Assembly: GCA_028015245.1 (NCBI GenBank)
Contig: CM051369.1
Coordinates: 18,214,343 to 18,278,342, forward strand
Origin: Cardamine occulta
Lineage: Eukaryota > Streptophyta > Magnoliopsida > Brassicales > Brassicaceae
Direction of reading: 5' to 3'
DNA: 64,000 nt
The position numbers were made by a program, and so were the translations under genes. Under the pieces are notes generated by a model. The model had not been told where the DNA came from, searched no databases, and saw only the letters and a list, made by a program, of their open reading frames with translations. This document shows positions 11,417 to 20,655 of this stretch, piece by piece. Positions within the stretch are counted from its first letter, which is position 1, and each line of letters starts with the position of its first letter.

Positions 11417-11649
11417 AATTTCGTAACCAACCTAAGGGTAGTTTAGGATTTTGCCTTCACATGCTTTTTTAAGTAACCCATTAAAATAGTTGATTTAATA
11501 AAAGGGGATTAAGTCATTTAATTTTTGCCTTTTTGTGTCGTATTATTTACTTCAGGACCACTAAAACAGAATTCTTCTAAGATATAAACAACTTGAGAAA
11601 ATATCCACTACAAATTAATTGCTCTAAAATAATAAAAAAATTGAATGTT
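11417..11649. repeat. Perfect 233-bp tandem duplication, copy 2
   Basis: Second head-to-tail copy, same ends as copy 1. Its right end overlaps the last three bases of the tRNA-Leu gene (GTT on the plus strand), so copy 1 also ends with those three bases. Confidence 0.92.
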
Positions 11650-11653
11650 GACA

Positions 11654-11686
<33 letters not shown>

Positions 11687-11726
11687 ACCTTAATCTGGCG
11701 CCTTAGACCAACTCGGCCATATCAAC
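11647..11726 (-). tRNA. tRNA-Leu (anticodon AAG)
   Basis: The minus strand folds as an 80-nt class II tRNA. The acceptor arms are GTTGATA and its complement TGTCAAC at the 3' end. The D-arm A box is TGGCCGAGTTGGT, the anticodon stem is CCAGA/TCTGG with loop TTAAGGT (anticodon AAG), there is a long variable arm, and the T-arm B box is GGTTCAAATCC. It has no intron and no encoded CCA. It serves CUU (and CUC by modification of A34) leucine codons. All stems pair, so I call it functional; position matches the tRNA at At1g74570. Confidence 0.95.
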
Positions 11727-12035
11727 TTGTTGTACAATTAAGAACACTAAATTATTTATTTATAAATTTTCACACGCTTCTTCACACCTTGAAGTTGGTC
11801 GGTAAATCTTAAAATCCATCGTAATTGTTTGCTTCAGTTAATTTCAGTGTCTCCTCAGTGATAAAGAAACTGGCTTTTTCAATTTTTAATCTCTTCAACC
11901 TTTTTCTTTCTCCTCAGATTTTTTCTTCTCTATTCTTTGCTATGTCTCTGTGAAAACAAAGTCGTATATGAAGGTTTCTGGATTTTTAGGAATTCAAGTA
12001 TCTTCGTTAGATTACGAATACGATTTACTCTCCTA

Positions 12036-14327
12036 ATGGGTCCTCCTCTGCTTCCGAGACATGTAACTGCAGTTATAAAATGTCAGAGGGATCCAATGAA
12101 AGCCCTAGAAATGTTCAATTCGATGAAGAAAGACGATGGTTTCAAGCATACTTTATCTACTTACCGCAGCGTGATTGAAAAGCTTGGCCTTCATGGAAAA
12201 TTCGAGGCCATGGAAGGGGTTTTAGTGGAAATGCGGGAAAATGTTGGTAACCATATGCTTGAAGGGGTTTATGTTGGGGTAATGAAGAATTATGGTAGGA
12301 AAGGGAAAGTTCAAGAAGCTGTAAATGTGTTTGAAAGAATGGATTTTTATGATTGTGAGCCTACTGTTTTCTCTTATAATGCTATTATGAGTGTATTGGT
12401 TGATAGTGGATACTTTGATCAAGCTCACAAGGTGTATATGAGGATGCGGGATAGAGGAATTACGCCTGATGTTTACTCGTTTACGATTAGGATGAAGTCT
12501 TTTTGTAAGACGAGTCGGCCTCATGCTGCTTTGAGGCTTCTTAACAATATGTCTTCTCAAGGCTGTGAGATGAATGTGGTTGCTTATTGTACGGTTGTTG
12601 GTGGGTTTTATGAGGAAGATTTTAAGGTAGAGGCGTATGAGTTGTTTGGGAAGATGCTTGGATCGGGTGTTTCTCTTTGCATTAGTACTTTTAACAAGCT
12701 TCTACATGTTCTTTGCAAGAAAGGAGATGTTATGGAGTGTGAAAAACTACTGGATAAAGTTATCAAAAGAGGCGTTTTACCGAATCTGTTTACTTATAAT
12801 TTTTTCATTCAAGGGCTTTGTCATAAAGGTGAGCTTGATGCAGCTGTCCGTATGGTAGGTTGTCTCATAGAACAGGGACCAAAACCTGATGTCATCACAT
12901 ATAATAATCTAATATGTGGCTTATGTAAGAGTTCCAAGTTTCAGGAGGCAGAAGTTTACTTAGGCAAAATGGTGAATGTAGGGCTTGAGCCTGATAGTTT
13001 TACCTATAACACACTACTAGCTGGATATTGCAAAGGTGGAATGGTGCAACTCGCAGAAAGGATTCTAGGTAATGCTGTTTTCAATGGGTTTGTGCCGGAC
13101 GAGTTTACATATCGCTCCTTAATTGACGGATTGTGTCACGAAGGTGAAACAAACCGTGCTTTAGCCTTATTTAATGAGGCCTTAGGGAAAGGAATAAAGC
13201 CTAGCGTGATTCTTTACAACACACTGATCAAAGGATTGTCTAAGCAGGGTTTGATTCTGGATGCTGCTCAGTTGGCGAGTGAAATGTCTGAAAAGGGTTT
13301 GATTCCCGAGGTGCAGACTTTTAACATACTGGTTAACGGATTATGCAAGATGGGATGTGTTTCTGATGCTGATGGTCTTGTTAAAGTCATGGTCTCCAAA
13401 GGGTACTTTCCTGACATATTTACTTTCAATATTTTGATTCATGGTTATTCTACACAGTTGAAAATGGAAAACGCACTTGAGATCTTAGATGTTATGTTGG
13501 ACAATGGCGTTGATCCTGATGTATACACTTACAACTCTTTGTTGAATGGTCTCTGCAAAACTTCAAAGTATGAAGATGTGATGGAAACATATAAAACGAT
13601 GGCAGAGAAAGGTTGTGCCCCTAACTTGTTCACGTTTAATATACTACTGGAGAGTCTTTGCAGATACCAAAAACTAGATGAAGCCGTAAGCTTGCTAAGG
13701 GAAATGAAAAATATGAGTGTGAATCCAGATGCGGTTACATTTGGAACATTGATCGATGGGTTCTGCAAAAACAGAGACTTCGATGGAGCATACATGCTCT
13801 TCCGTAAGATGGAAGAGGTTTACAAGGTTTCCAGTTCAACACCAACATATAATATCATTATTCATGGTTTCACCAAGAAGCTAAATGTTACTATGGCGGA
13901 AAAGCTTTTCCAAGAGATGGTTGATCGTTGTCTTGATCCTGATGGATACACATACCGGCTTATGGTTGATGGTTTTTGCAAAACGGGAAATGTCGATTTG
14001 GGGTACAATTTTCTAGTGAAGATGATGGAAAAAAGGTTTATTCCATCACTCACAACGCTGGGATGTGTAATTAACTGTCTTTGTGTGGAGGATAGAGTTT
14101 ATGAGGCTGCCGGTATTATCCACCGGATGGTCCAGACAGGACTGGTCCCTGGGGCTGTGAACACCATTTTTGATGTTGACAAAAAGGAGGTAGCAGCTCC
14201 TAAGCTTGTCTTGGAGGATCTGTTGAAGAAAAGCTGTATTACATATTATGCTTACGAACTTCTTTTTGATGGCCTTAGAGATAAAAGACTACGCAAGAAA
14301 AAGGGTTTCACAGTGGTAGCCATGTGA
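12036..14327 (+). CDS. P-class pentatricopeptide repeat protein (At1g74580-like)
   Basis: Intronless ORF encoding 763 aa from the ATG at 12036 (MGPPLLPRHVTAVIKCQ). The frame is open to an ATG 33 codons upstream at 11937, but the downstream start matches my memory of At1g74580. At least 17 tandem 35-residue PPR motifs fill the protein, with recurring cores such as PDVITYNNLICGLCK and PDVYTYNSLLNGLCK, and no E or DYW domain. P-class PPR proteins bind organelle transcripts and influence their stability, splicing or translation; the target of this one is unknown. No disruption is seen. Its last about 80 bases of coding sequence and its 3' flank are copied at 34494 onward as part of the GSTU10 tandem duplication. 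Confidence 0.92.
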   Translation: MGPPLLPRHVTAVIKCQRDPMKALEMFNSMKKDDGFKHTLSTYRSVIEKLGLHGKFEAMEGVLVEMRENVGNHMLEGVYVGVMKNYGRKGKVQEAVNVFERMDFYDCEPTVFSYNAIMSVLVDSGYFDQAHKVYMRMRDRGITPDVYSFTIRMKSFCKTSRPHAALRLLNNMSSQGCEMNVVAYCTVVGGFYEEDFKVEAYELFGKMLGSGVSLCISTFNKLLHVLCKKGDVMECEKLLDKVIKRGVLPNLFTYNFFIQGLCHKGELDAAVRMVGCLIEQGPKPDVITYNNLICGLCKSSKFQEAEVYLGKMVNVGLEPDSFTYNTLLAGYCKGGMVQLAERILGNAVFNGFVPDEFTYRSLIDGLCHEGETNRALALFNEALGKGIKPSVILYNTLIKGLSKQGLILDAAQLASEMSEKGLIPEVQTFNILVNGLCKMGCVSDADGLVKVMVSKGYFPDIFTFNILIHGYSTQLKMENALEILDVMLDNGVDPDVYTYNSLLNGLCKTSKYEDVMETYKTMAEKGCAPNLFTFNILLESLCRYQKLDEAVSLLREMKNMSVNPDAVTFGTLIDGFCKNRDFDGAYMLFRKMEEVYKVSSSTPTYNIIIHGFTKKLNVTMAEKLFQEMVDRCLDPDGYTYRLMVDGFCKTGNVDLGYNFLVKMMEKRFIPSLTTLGCVINCLCVEDRVYEAAGIIHRMVQTGLVPGAVNTIFDVDKKEVAAPKLVLEDLLKKSCITYYAYELLFDGLRDKRLRKKKGFTVVAM

Positions 14328-14354
14328 TTTGATGCAGTGGCTTACCTCAGATAT

Positions 14355-14440
14355 GGTTGTTTCAAGAACTGCTCTAGTTTGTGCGATCTCAGGATCTGGT
14401 TGTTTAAAGAACTGCTTTAGTTTGCACGATCTCAGGACTT
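14355..14440. repeat. 43-bp tandem repeat in the PPR 3' flank
   Basis: Two head-to-tail units of 43 bp begin GGTTGTTT and contain AAGAACTGCT and GATCTCAGGA. The duplicated segment at 34.5 kb carries only one unit, so this arose after the GSTU10 tandem duplication or was lost from unit B. Confidence 0.75.
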
Positions 14441-15213
14441 TGCTGAGCCATTCCTGGGAAGATGGTAACTCAACCACTAGTCTCAGCAGCTAAGAGCCCA
14501 CGGACTGGATTCACGTTTAAATTCTGGGTACAAGTCTACCCCTGTGAGCTTTTTATCCAAGACACAGATGTTGGAGTTGCTCTGATCTTTATACATGATA
14601 TTGAGTGATGTAGGGTTCAGTGTTTTGTTATGTATTGTTGCATCACTCAACTCCTGAAAAGTTGGAGAAAGAAGCTCTCTGCTTGATTCCGTTTCTTCTA
14701 TCCCTTTTTGGTGATGCTTAAAGATAGTATTGAACACAGGCGGAAATCGCGCTACAGGAGTATGCTCCAAGTCGTTCTCAACTTCACATCCAGTCAAAAA
14801 TTTGTTGGCACCAGTGTGAAAGAAGCCGTAGTCGAGAAACACCTAAACCACTGTGTGTGAAGAAGCTGCACAAGGTATGTAGAGCTTCCTGAGTACTACA
14901 ACCTTTTTGTTATGTGTGGTTAGTTGGTTACAATCTCTGTGAAATAGATCTTACAATGATTGAGTCACATCTTGATTATAAATTTTATCATCGCAGTTGC
15001 CAACTTATTGCAAAAGTATTAGAAGCGTATCAACTGCCTACAGAGCATGGAGATACCAAAAACATCTTATTTAGTTCATTATGATACAGGCTGTAGTAGC
15101 TACTAGAAGTGCATAAAACAACTCTCAGGGAATTAGTTCTTACTTAATATATTATCCTCTGAGGCAATATTTAACTCCAGATGATTCATCACTAGACCAA
15201 CATCTTGACATAA
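14441..15213. other. PPR-GSTU10 intergenic stretch
   Basis: No gene is supported. An open minus-strand frame of 119 codons exists at 14842-14483, but its counterpart in unit B is not preserved and it resembles nothing I know. The segment holds the 3' flanks of the convergent PPR and GSTU10-A genes. Confidence 0.4.
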
Positions 15214-15954
15214 TTACGCATTTGCAGCCATCTGGAGATGCTTTTGTCTATATATGTGGATAAAGTTCACCAACATATCATGAGGCACTTCAACTTCTTT
15301 CATCACAGTCAGATCTTGCAAGCGCTCTATCCAGTTGTATAAAGTTGGCGTGTTCACTCGATCTATTATCTCTACACCGAGTGCTTCATGATCAGCTTTG
15401 TGTGCTCCAAAAGTAGTGATGATGATGATTTCCAAAAGCCCTATATCATCATTCTCTCTGATATTTTTATTTGGGAAATGTTTCTTGAGTCCTTCTTCAA
15501 GAACTTGGATTCTCTCTCGAGCCTCTTCTACAGACTTTGCTTGAGCTTCACCCTCTTGGAACAAGACTCGACTCAAGACTTCAAACACCTGCGACAAGAA
15601 ACAGTCATTAGTGTGCTAATCATATATTAATGTATGGGGTTGATTTTAGGTGAAAGATTTGAGGAAAACACCTGTTCGTTGATGTAGCTGACCCAGAACT
15701 GGACCTGAGCCCTTTCATAAGGATCCTCTGGGAAGAAACGAGGAGAGTTCTTCCACGTCTCATCGATATATTCAAGGATCACAAGTGATTCAGCCATTGG
15801 ACAAGAACGGGGACCTTCTTGTGAACCGGGTTGAGTTGAATCAGCGATTCGCTTTTGTTCTTTAAATCTTCTTCGACGTACTCGTAGGAAGATTTCAACC
15901 CTCTTCGAGTATGGGCTTGCCCACATCCAATGTCACTTTACTCTTCTCGTCCAT
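15214..15954 (-). pseudogene. GSTU10: GSTU10 copy A (tau-class glutathione S-transferase, broken)
   Basis: Two-exon tau GST on the minus strand, exon 1 15954-15672 and exon 2 15588-15214. Exon 2 is open and encodes the C-terminal helical domain, ending IYRQKHLQMAANA. Exon 1 begins MDEKSKVTL and has at least three small deletions relative to copy B: about 4 bp after codon 9, roughly 20 bp in the first alpha helix, and about 16 bp where VHDGKPVAES is expected. The first removes the frame, which then meets a stop within 20 codons. The thioredoxin-fold glutathione-binding site is therefore lost, although the motif AESLVILEYIDE survives in another frame. Position matches At1g74590. I infer a dead gene; the inserted POLA block also seems to have separated it from its upstream DNA. 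Confidence 0.85.
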
Positions 15955-15987
15955 TCTCTAAAAACTCTTTTCTCTGTTTGTTTGTTT

Positions 15988-16027
<40 letters not shown>

Positions 16028-16680
16028 AGTGCTAATATACTAGAATGATACTAATTTTTAAGTTAATTGCTAGTATAACACCTTCAAAATTGACTTACTA
16101 GAATAATACTAATCTTTTGTAAAAAATCTAAAAAACCAAACCGAAAATTCATATTAACAGAAATGCCATTTAGAATTAATATGTGTAATATATTTTTGAA
16201 ATTTGAAAAAAAAAACTGAAACAAAAATAAGAATTAACTTTTTTACAAAATCCTTACCCTCCCTTTTCATCTCACTCAAGATAGCAAAAAAAAAAATCCT
16301 AAGATAACACAACCACCGCCGTTCTCTCCACCGCCGTCGTCGCAATTCTGGTCTCCGTCATCGCCGGCCACTGTTGTTTACACCCACCGCCGAAATTACA
16401 AATTTGGAAACTTTGAAATCAAATTTTCAACTCTAGAAAATCCGAAACCCAGATCTTCCAACTTGCCGGAACTCCTCGCCGTGAAACCAGCAGCCTCGTC
16501 GTCACCAGCCACACCGTCGTCAGAAGAGAATATTGTTTCTAAGTGACATGAGATTAGGTTTAATATTCTCTTCTCTATATAAACTTGTGTATCATAACCA
16601 TTATAATTATGAGAGTTAATATAGAATTCTTCCCATCTCTAATCTCTCATCCCTCTATCATAGTACCATTCGGGGCCTAA
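15955..16680. other. Left junction of the inserted block, with poly-T
   Basis: Similarity to the upstream region of GSTU10-B stops around 15965. A run of 33 T starts at about 15990, then AT-rich DNA with a short repeated phrase (ACTAGAATGATACTAAT and ACTAGAATAATACTAAT near 16040 and 16100). A CG-richer stretch rich in CCGCCG/GTCGTC follows at 16310-16520. No intact gene is seen. The T run could be the poly-A tail of a minus-strand retroelement, but I cannot show an element body. Confidence 0.5.
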
Positions 16681-17340
16681 AAGATGGAGGTTGGGTGGGA
16701 GAAGAACACAAAGTTCCTTTTTTCTTTCGGTTTTGGTGTTGCTTTGTTCATGGGTATTTTATTTTTTACGCTATTTGAAGATGGCACACGGTTTACTTAA
16801 TGGGATGTTCTTCGGTGTTATTTGGATTATCTTTGGTGTTTCATTGAAGCGAACTGGATTGATCCTTGGTTCATGTGATTATTATGGATTACTTTTCATT
16901 GGTATTATTTTTCTGGGTTGTCCTTATTTGGTGTCTGGTAAAGATTGGGATAAACAAAGTGTCTCTTTAAACACACAAATGTTTACGATTTTTGGTTTTT
17001 GTCTTTATTTTTGGATCAAATATGGTTTTTTCACAATGGAACCAGGGTCTCTTCAAGCCCGAAACTGTACACAAAGAAGTTTATGGATGTTATATGGCCA
17101 ACTGTTGTTATTTTAATGAATACAACGCATCTGGTCGATACTTTATGGGATCAGTGATTTCGTTCTAGGCGACATAACATTAATTACAATGAATCCCGCA
17201 AAAATCTTTCGATTTGAAGAACAACGAACCTCTTTGTGGCAGAGAACCGCGATGATCCGGTGAGAATACAGTGATCCCATAAAGCTTTTCAAAAGCTCTT
17301 AGTCAACTCAATGGATTAGGTGTAAGTTGACATACTAAAC
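16681..17340. other. Unidentified stretch, probably decayed repeat
   Basis: An open frame of 141 codons at 16691-17116 has low-complexity hydrophobic translation and no recognised motif; a competing frame from 16684 is open for about 38 codons. An imperfect inverted repeat, CTTTATGGGATCAGTG at 17141-17156 against 17269-17284, spans 144 bp. I do not call a gene. Confidence 0.35.
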
Positions 17341-17582
17341 TATTTATAACATGTCTATACTATTATCTAACATGATGACATATTTATTATACCAAATAAA
17401 CACATATATTTACTTGTAACTTTCTATGGGACGAGATACGTCAATTATTAACTAGGTAACTTTTAGAATGTATGTTCAAAATATCAGCTAGAGATATAGT
17501 TACATATTTAATTATATGATATATAAAGTGTTATCGAACTAAGTACATTTTTAGCATGCTAAGTTTTTGCATTCTCGTATTT

Positions 17583-17873
17583 ACGCTGAAAGTTAACCAT
17601 ATAATCTTACCCATATATTTCTATAATTAGCCGCTAACAAATATGTTACCCGGGAATCATAAAGTTATCTATCACAATAGCACAAATTGTACGAAACATA
17701 AGAGTGTTAACAATTATAATATCCGGTATGCTGGAATTTAACCATATAATCCAACTCATATATTGCTATAATTAACCGGTAACAAATATGTTACCCAAGA
17801 ATCAGAAAGTTATCTATCACGATAGCACAAATTGCACGAGATATAAAAGTGTTAATAGAGTGAGTTACCTAAC
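17583..17873. repeat. About 145-bp imperfect tandem repeat
   Basis: Two units offset by 145 bp share AACCATATAATC, then ATATATTTCTATAATTA-like, CTAACAAATATGTTACCC, AAAGTTATCTATCAC and ATAGCACAAATTG. The first spans about 17583-17727, the second 17728-17873. Units differ at perhaps 10-15 percent of sites. Function unknown; it lies inside the inserted block. Confidence 0.8.
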
Positions 17874-18859
17874 ATTCCTCATCAATTACTCATGCATGTC
17901 CTTGGCTGAGCCCCATTCTGGTTCGAGTGGATTTGGGATTGGATAAATCTTTAATCAAGTCAGTTCAATACTATTATGTTGTTACAGAACACGAATAAAC
18001 TTACCAGAGTTGGTCTGAACACTATATTGCTCGCGGCCTCTAGTTGTTATTATGACTGACTCGAATGCTCCAGATAAAACTAATACATGTTGATACAATT
18101 CATCATCCTTTTTTTTACCAAATCCATCATTTTCAGAAAGTATTTACCCGTTTAAGTTTTGGGGGTAAGAAACCAGGTCGGGATCTGGTTCTTGATAGAA
18201 TTATGTAGGGTGAGATCATAAATCTCGATGGGAGAGAGATAAGAGAGATGAGAGATTTAGGAGAACGAAAAAAATGAGCTGTGGAAGAACTAAATATCAC
18301 TAAGTCTTTACAAATTAGATAGAGAGGTGATAATTAGATAGGGGTACATACGGATTATCGTAATTGTAATAGTGTGCATTTTTATGAGATAGAAAATAGG
18401 GGGATTATCGTAATATAAAAGATGATAATACGATATACTGATTCTAAGATAGGGGTGCATAATACACGATATTTTTTGTTTGTGCCTATTCTTATTCTTT
18501 TAAAATAATGTTATAAAATATATATATATATATATATATGTATTTTTCTTTTAAAATAATGTTATAAAATTAATATGTGTTTTTTTGTAGTGATGTCTTA
18601 TTAATAATTTTTTAATCAATTTTGATCTTAAGAAAAAACTAATATGTCATATATATTTTTTCTAATGTATAGTTAAAATCCAAATATCTATTTTTAGGGA
18701 ATAGACAAAATTCACATTTTCTATCTTCTATACAATAACTAGAACATCTATTCCTTAGGTTTTTTCTCAATGGTAACTAGCCGATAGATATTTTCCACAC
18801 ATATATTTATATTGTTTTCCAAAGAATTACTAAAAATAGATATCAACATCTTCTATATA

Positions 18860-19394
18860 CAGTAAAACTTTTAAAAATTAATAATGTTGGGATCAAAAGA
18901 TTTTATTAATTTAGAAAGAATATTAATTTATAGAGAGATTTGCATAAATTTAAAATACAATTCATATGTAAAGTAATAAATTGAAAATCATACTTTAACA
19001 TTTTTAGTGGCAGTTACATGTTAGAAAATAATTATAGTATCTACAATTTTTAATATTTTTTTGATGTAATTTGAAAAGATAATATCATATGTTTTTTATG
19101 TAGTATGACAAATTTATAGATGAGTTACACAAAAATTCAAATTTATGAATAAACAAATAATACTATAGTCATATTTTACTAAATTATTTTAGTTATATTT
19201 TATAGTTTTATATAATTATGAATTTATGATATTGATGAGATCATATAATTACATACGATTTTTTAAAAAATTGATATCTTATTATTTTATCGAATTATAT
19301 TAAATATTATATTGGCATAACTCGGGATTAAATTTTTTTATTAATTTAGAGAGATTATTAATTTATAGAGTATTAATTTATACAGGTTCTACTG
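18860..19394. mobile_element. Emigrant-like MITE (pogo/mariner type)
   Basis: A 535-bp non-coding element has terminal inverted repeats beginning CAGTAAAAC on the left and CAGTAGAACC on the right. Both run into AT-rich sequence with TTTATAGAGA/ATTAATTTATAGAG phrases, and it is flanked by TA at 18858-18859 and 19395-19396. Size, termini and TA target agree with the Emigrant family described in Arabidopsis, which is mobilised by pogo-like (Lemi1) transposase. The left repeat has diverged more than the right. It has no ORF and lies upstream of POLA within the inserted block. Confidence 0.8.
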
Positions 19395-20040
19395 TAATGG
19401 ATACATCTACTGATCTAATATACACAAATAAAAAAAATCTCATAATTAGTAAACATCTCTACAAGACTACAAAGCGCTATTGGATTTTCTTGGGTAAGTT
19501 TTGTTATTTATAAACTGTTTTAATTAATACTTTACCTTTTTATTTAGATTTTTTTTAGTTATCAGTATTAGACATATGTTACACTGTAACTTCATTTTGT
19601 ATTTTTAGCTAATTATTATTTTCAAATATTACATTAATTTTATATATTTATATCATAACTAGTTTTAAAAATAAAATAAACTGAATTTAGTTTGATTTAA
19701 AACTCCACCTAGTAATAGGTATTTATTTATTTAATAATAATGTTTTTTGTGTGTCTATCCTACAATAATATACAAAGTTGTTGATTAATTATGTATATGA
19801 AATATTGTTACTAAAGGGAAAGATCCAATAGACCGATAATATGGTTTATATTTTTCTTGAAGTATACGAGACTGAGATCGAACATATTAGTTGGTGTACT
19901 AGTCTGCTAAAGAAAGAGAGTAAAACGAGAATCAAAAATACATTTGGATAAGAGAGATGTCAAAATCTTGAATGGGTTTCATTGGAAAAAAAAAATATTA
20001 CTTAATCAAAAAAATGTATGACATTTATCAACGACTGATC

Positions 20041-20260
20041 CGTATGACTGAAGTTGCATTAAATCCCACCACATATGCTATTGAAATGGACGACGAATGG
20101 TGGCATAATTGTATTCAGGTGAACGTTTATATCATTTTCCATTAATTTTTTTAAACTAATAATACATAATAAATTAATAGTTTCAACTTTTTAATATAGG
20201 AAATATTTGATGCTTCAAAGCGGATGCACCCTCTTATTCACCTTGATATATTGGATTGAC
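20041..20260 (+). pseudogene. Possible relic of a Myb/SANT-like transposon-associated gene
   Basis: The plus strand reads MTEVALNPTTYAIEMDDEWW from 20047. After a short AT-rich interruption a similar frame continues EIFDASKRMHP from about 20201. The block of Pro-Thr-Thr followed by acidic residues and two tryptophans resembles the linker of plant Myb/SANT-like proteins related to Harbinger transposons. The match is weak and short; I give it only as a suggestion. Confidence 0.25.
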
Positions 20261-20460
20261 TTTTTGACAGCAATATATGAAATGGACTAGAGATAAAATT
20301 TCTACATTTTTATGCGATTCTCGATGATTTTAATTTATGTTTATTGTTTTTCTTATAAAATAATCTTATTAAATAAATTTATATGTACTTTTTATTGATA
20401 ATTTTTGTATAATTGTTTGAATATAAAAATAATATTTTCTGATTAATATATATATATATT

Positions 20461-20655
20461 ATAATAATAATAAGTCAAAAACTCAAAATATATATATTTG
20501 TATAGCTAAAAACCAAAAACTAAACAAATCACCATTTAGTTTTTTCAAAATCTAAAATCTACTGCAAAATCAAAAACCAAAAATTTAGAAACTAAAATCT
20601 AAAAACCAAAAACCAAAGGCTAAAAATCAAAACCCAAAATCCAAAATCATATAAA
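20461..20655. repeat. A-rich minisatellite with CAAAAACC-like units
   Basis: Degenerate iterations of AAAAACCAAAA, AAAATCTAAAA and AAACCCAAAATCC on the plus strand. They are A-rich simple repeats, not canonical telomere units. No coding signal. Confidence 0.65.

Larger units (their letters stand above)
14250..15965. repeat. GSTU10 tandem duplication, unit A (body)
   Basis: This stretch (end of the PPR gene, its 3' flank and GSTU10 copy A) aligns by eye with 34494-35965. The shared sequence starts at TATTATGCTTACGAACTTC, which in unit B reads with one change, and includes the PPR 3' end and both GST exons. Similarity is high with numerous substitutions and small indels, so the duplication is not recent. 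Confidence 0.85.

Noticed and set aside
14483..14842. Minus-strand open frame of 119 codons between the PPR gene and GSTU10-A
   Set aside because: The duplicated segment at 34.6-34.8 kb does not keep it, composition is unremarkable and nothing about it is recognised.
16590..16680. LTR-like end with a sequence vaguely resembling a copia primer-binding site
   Set aside because: The TCATAGTACCATTC match to TGGTATCAGAGC is poor and no partner LTR or internal domain was found.
16691..17116. Plus-strand open frame of 141 codons with hydrophobic translation
   Set aside because: Low-complexity, T-rich codons and a competing frame; no known family. Treated as decayed repeat.
20461..20655. Telomere-like interstitial repeat
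   Set aside because: Units are CAAAAACC/AAAATCT-like and irregular, not CCCTAAA.
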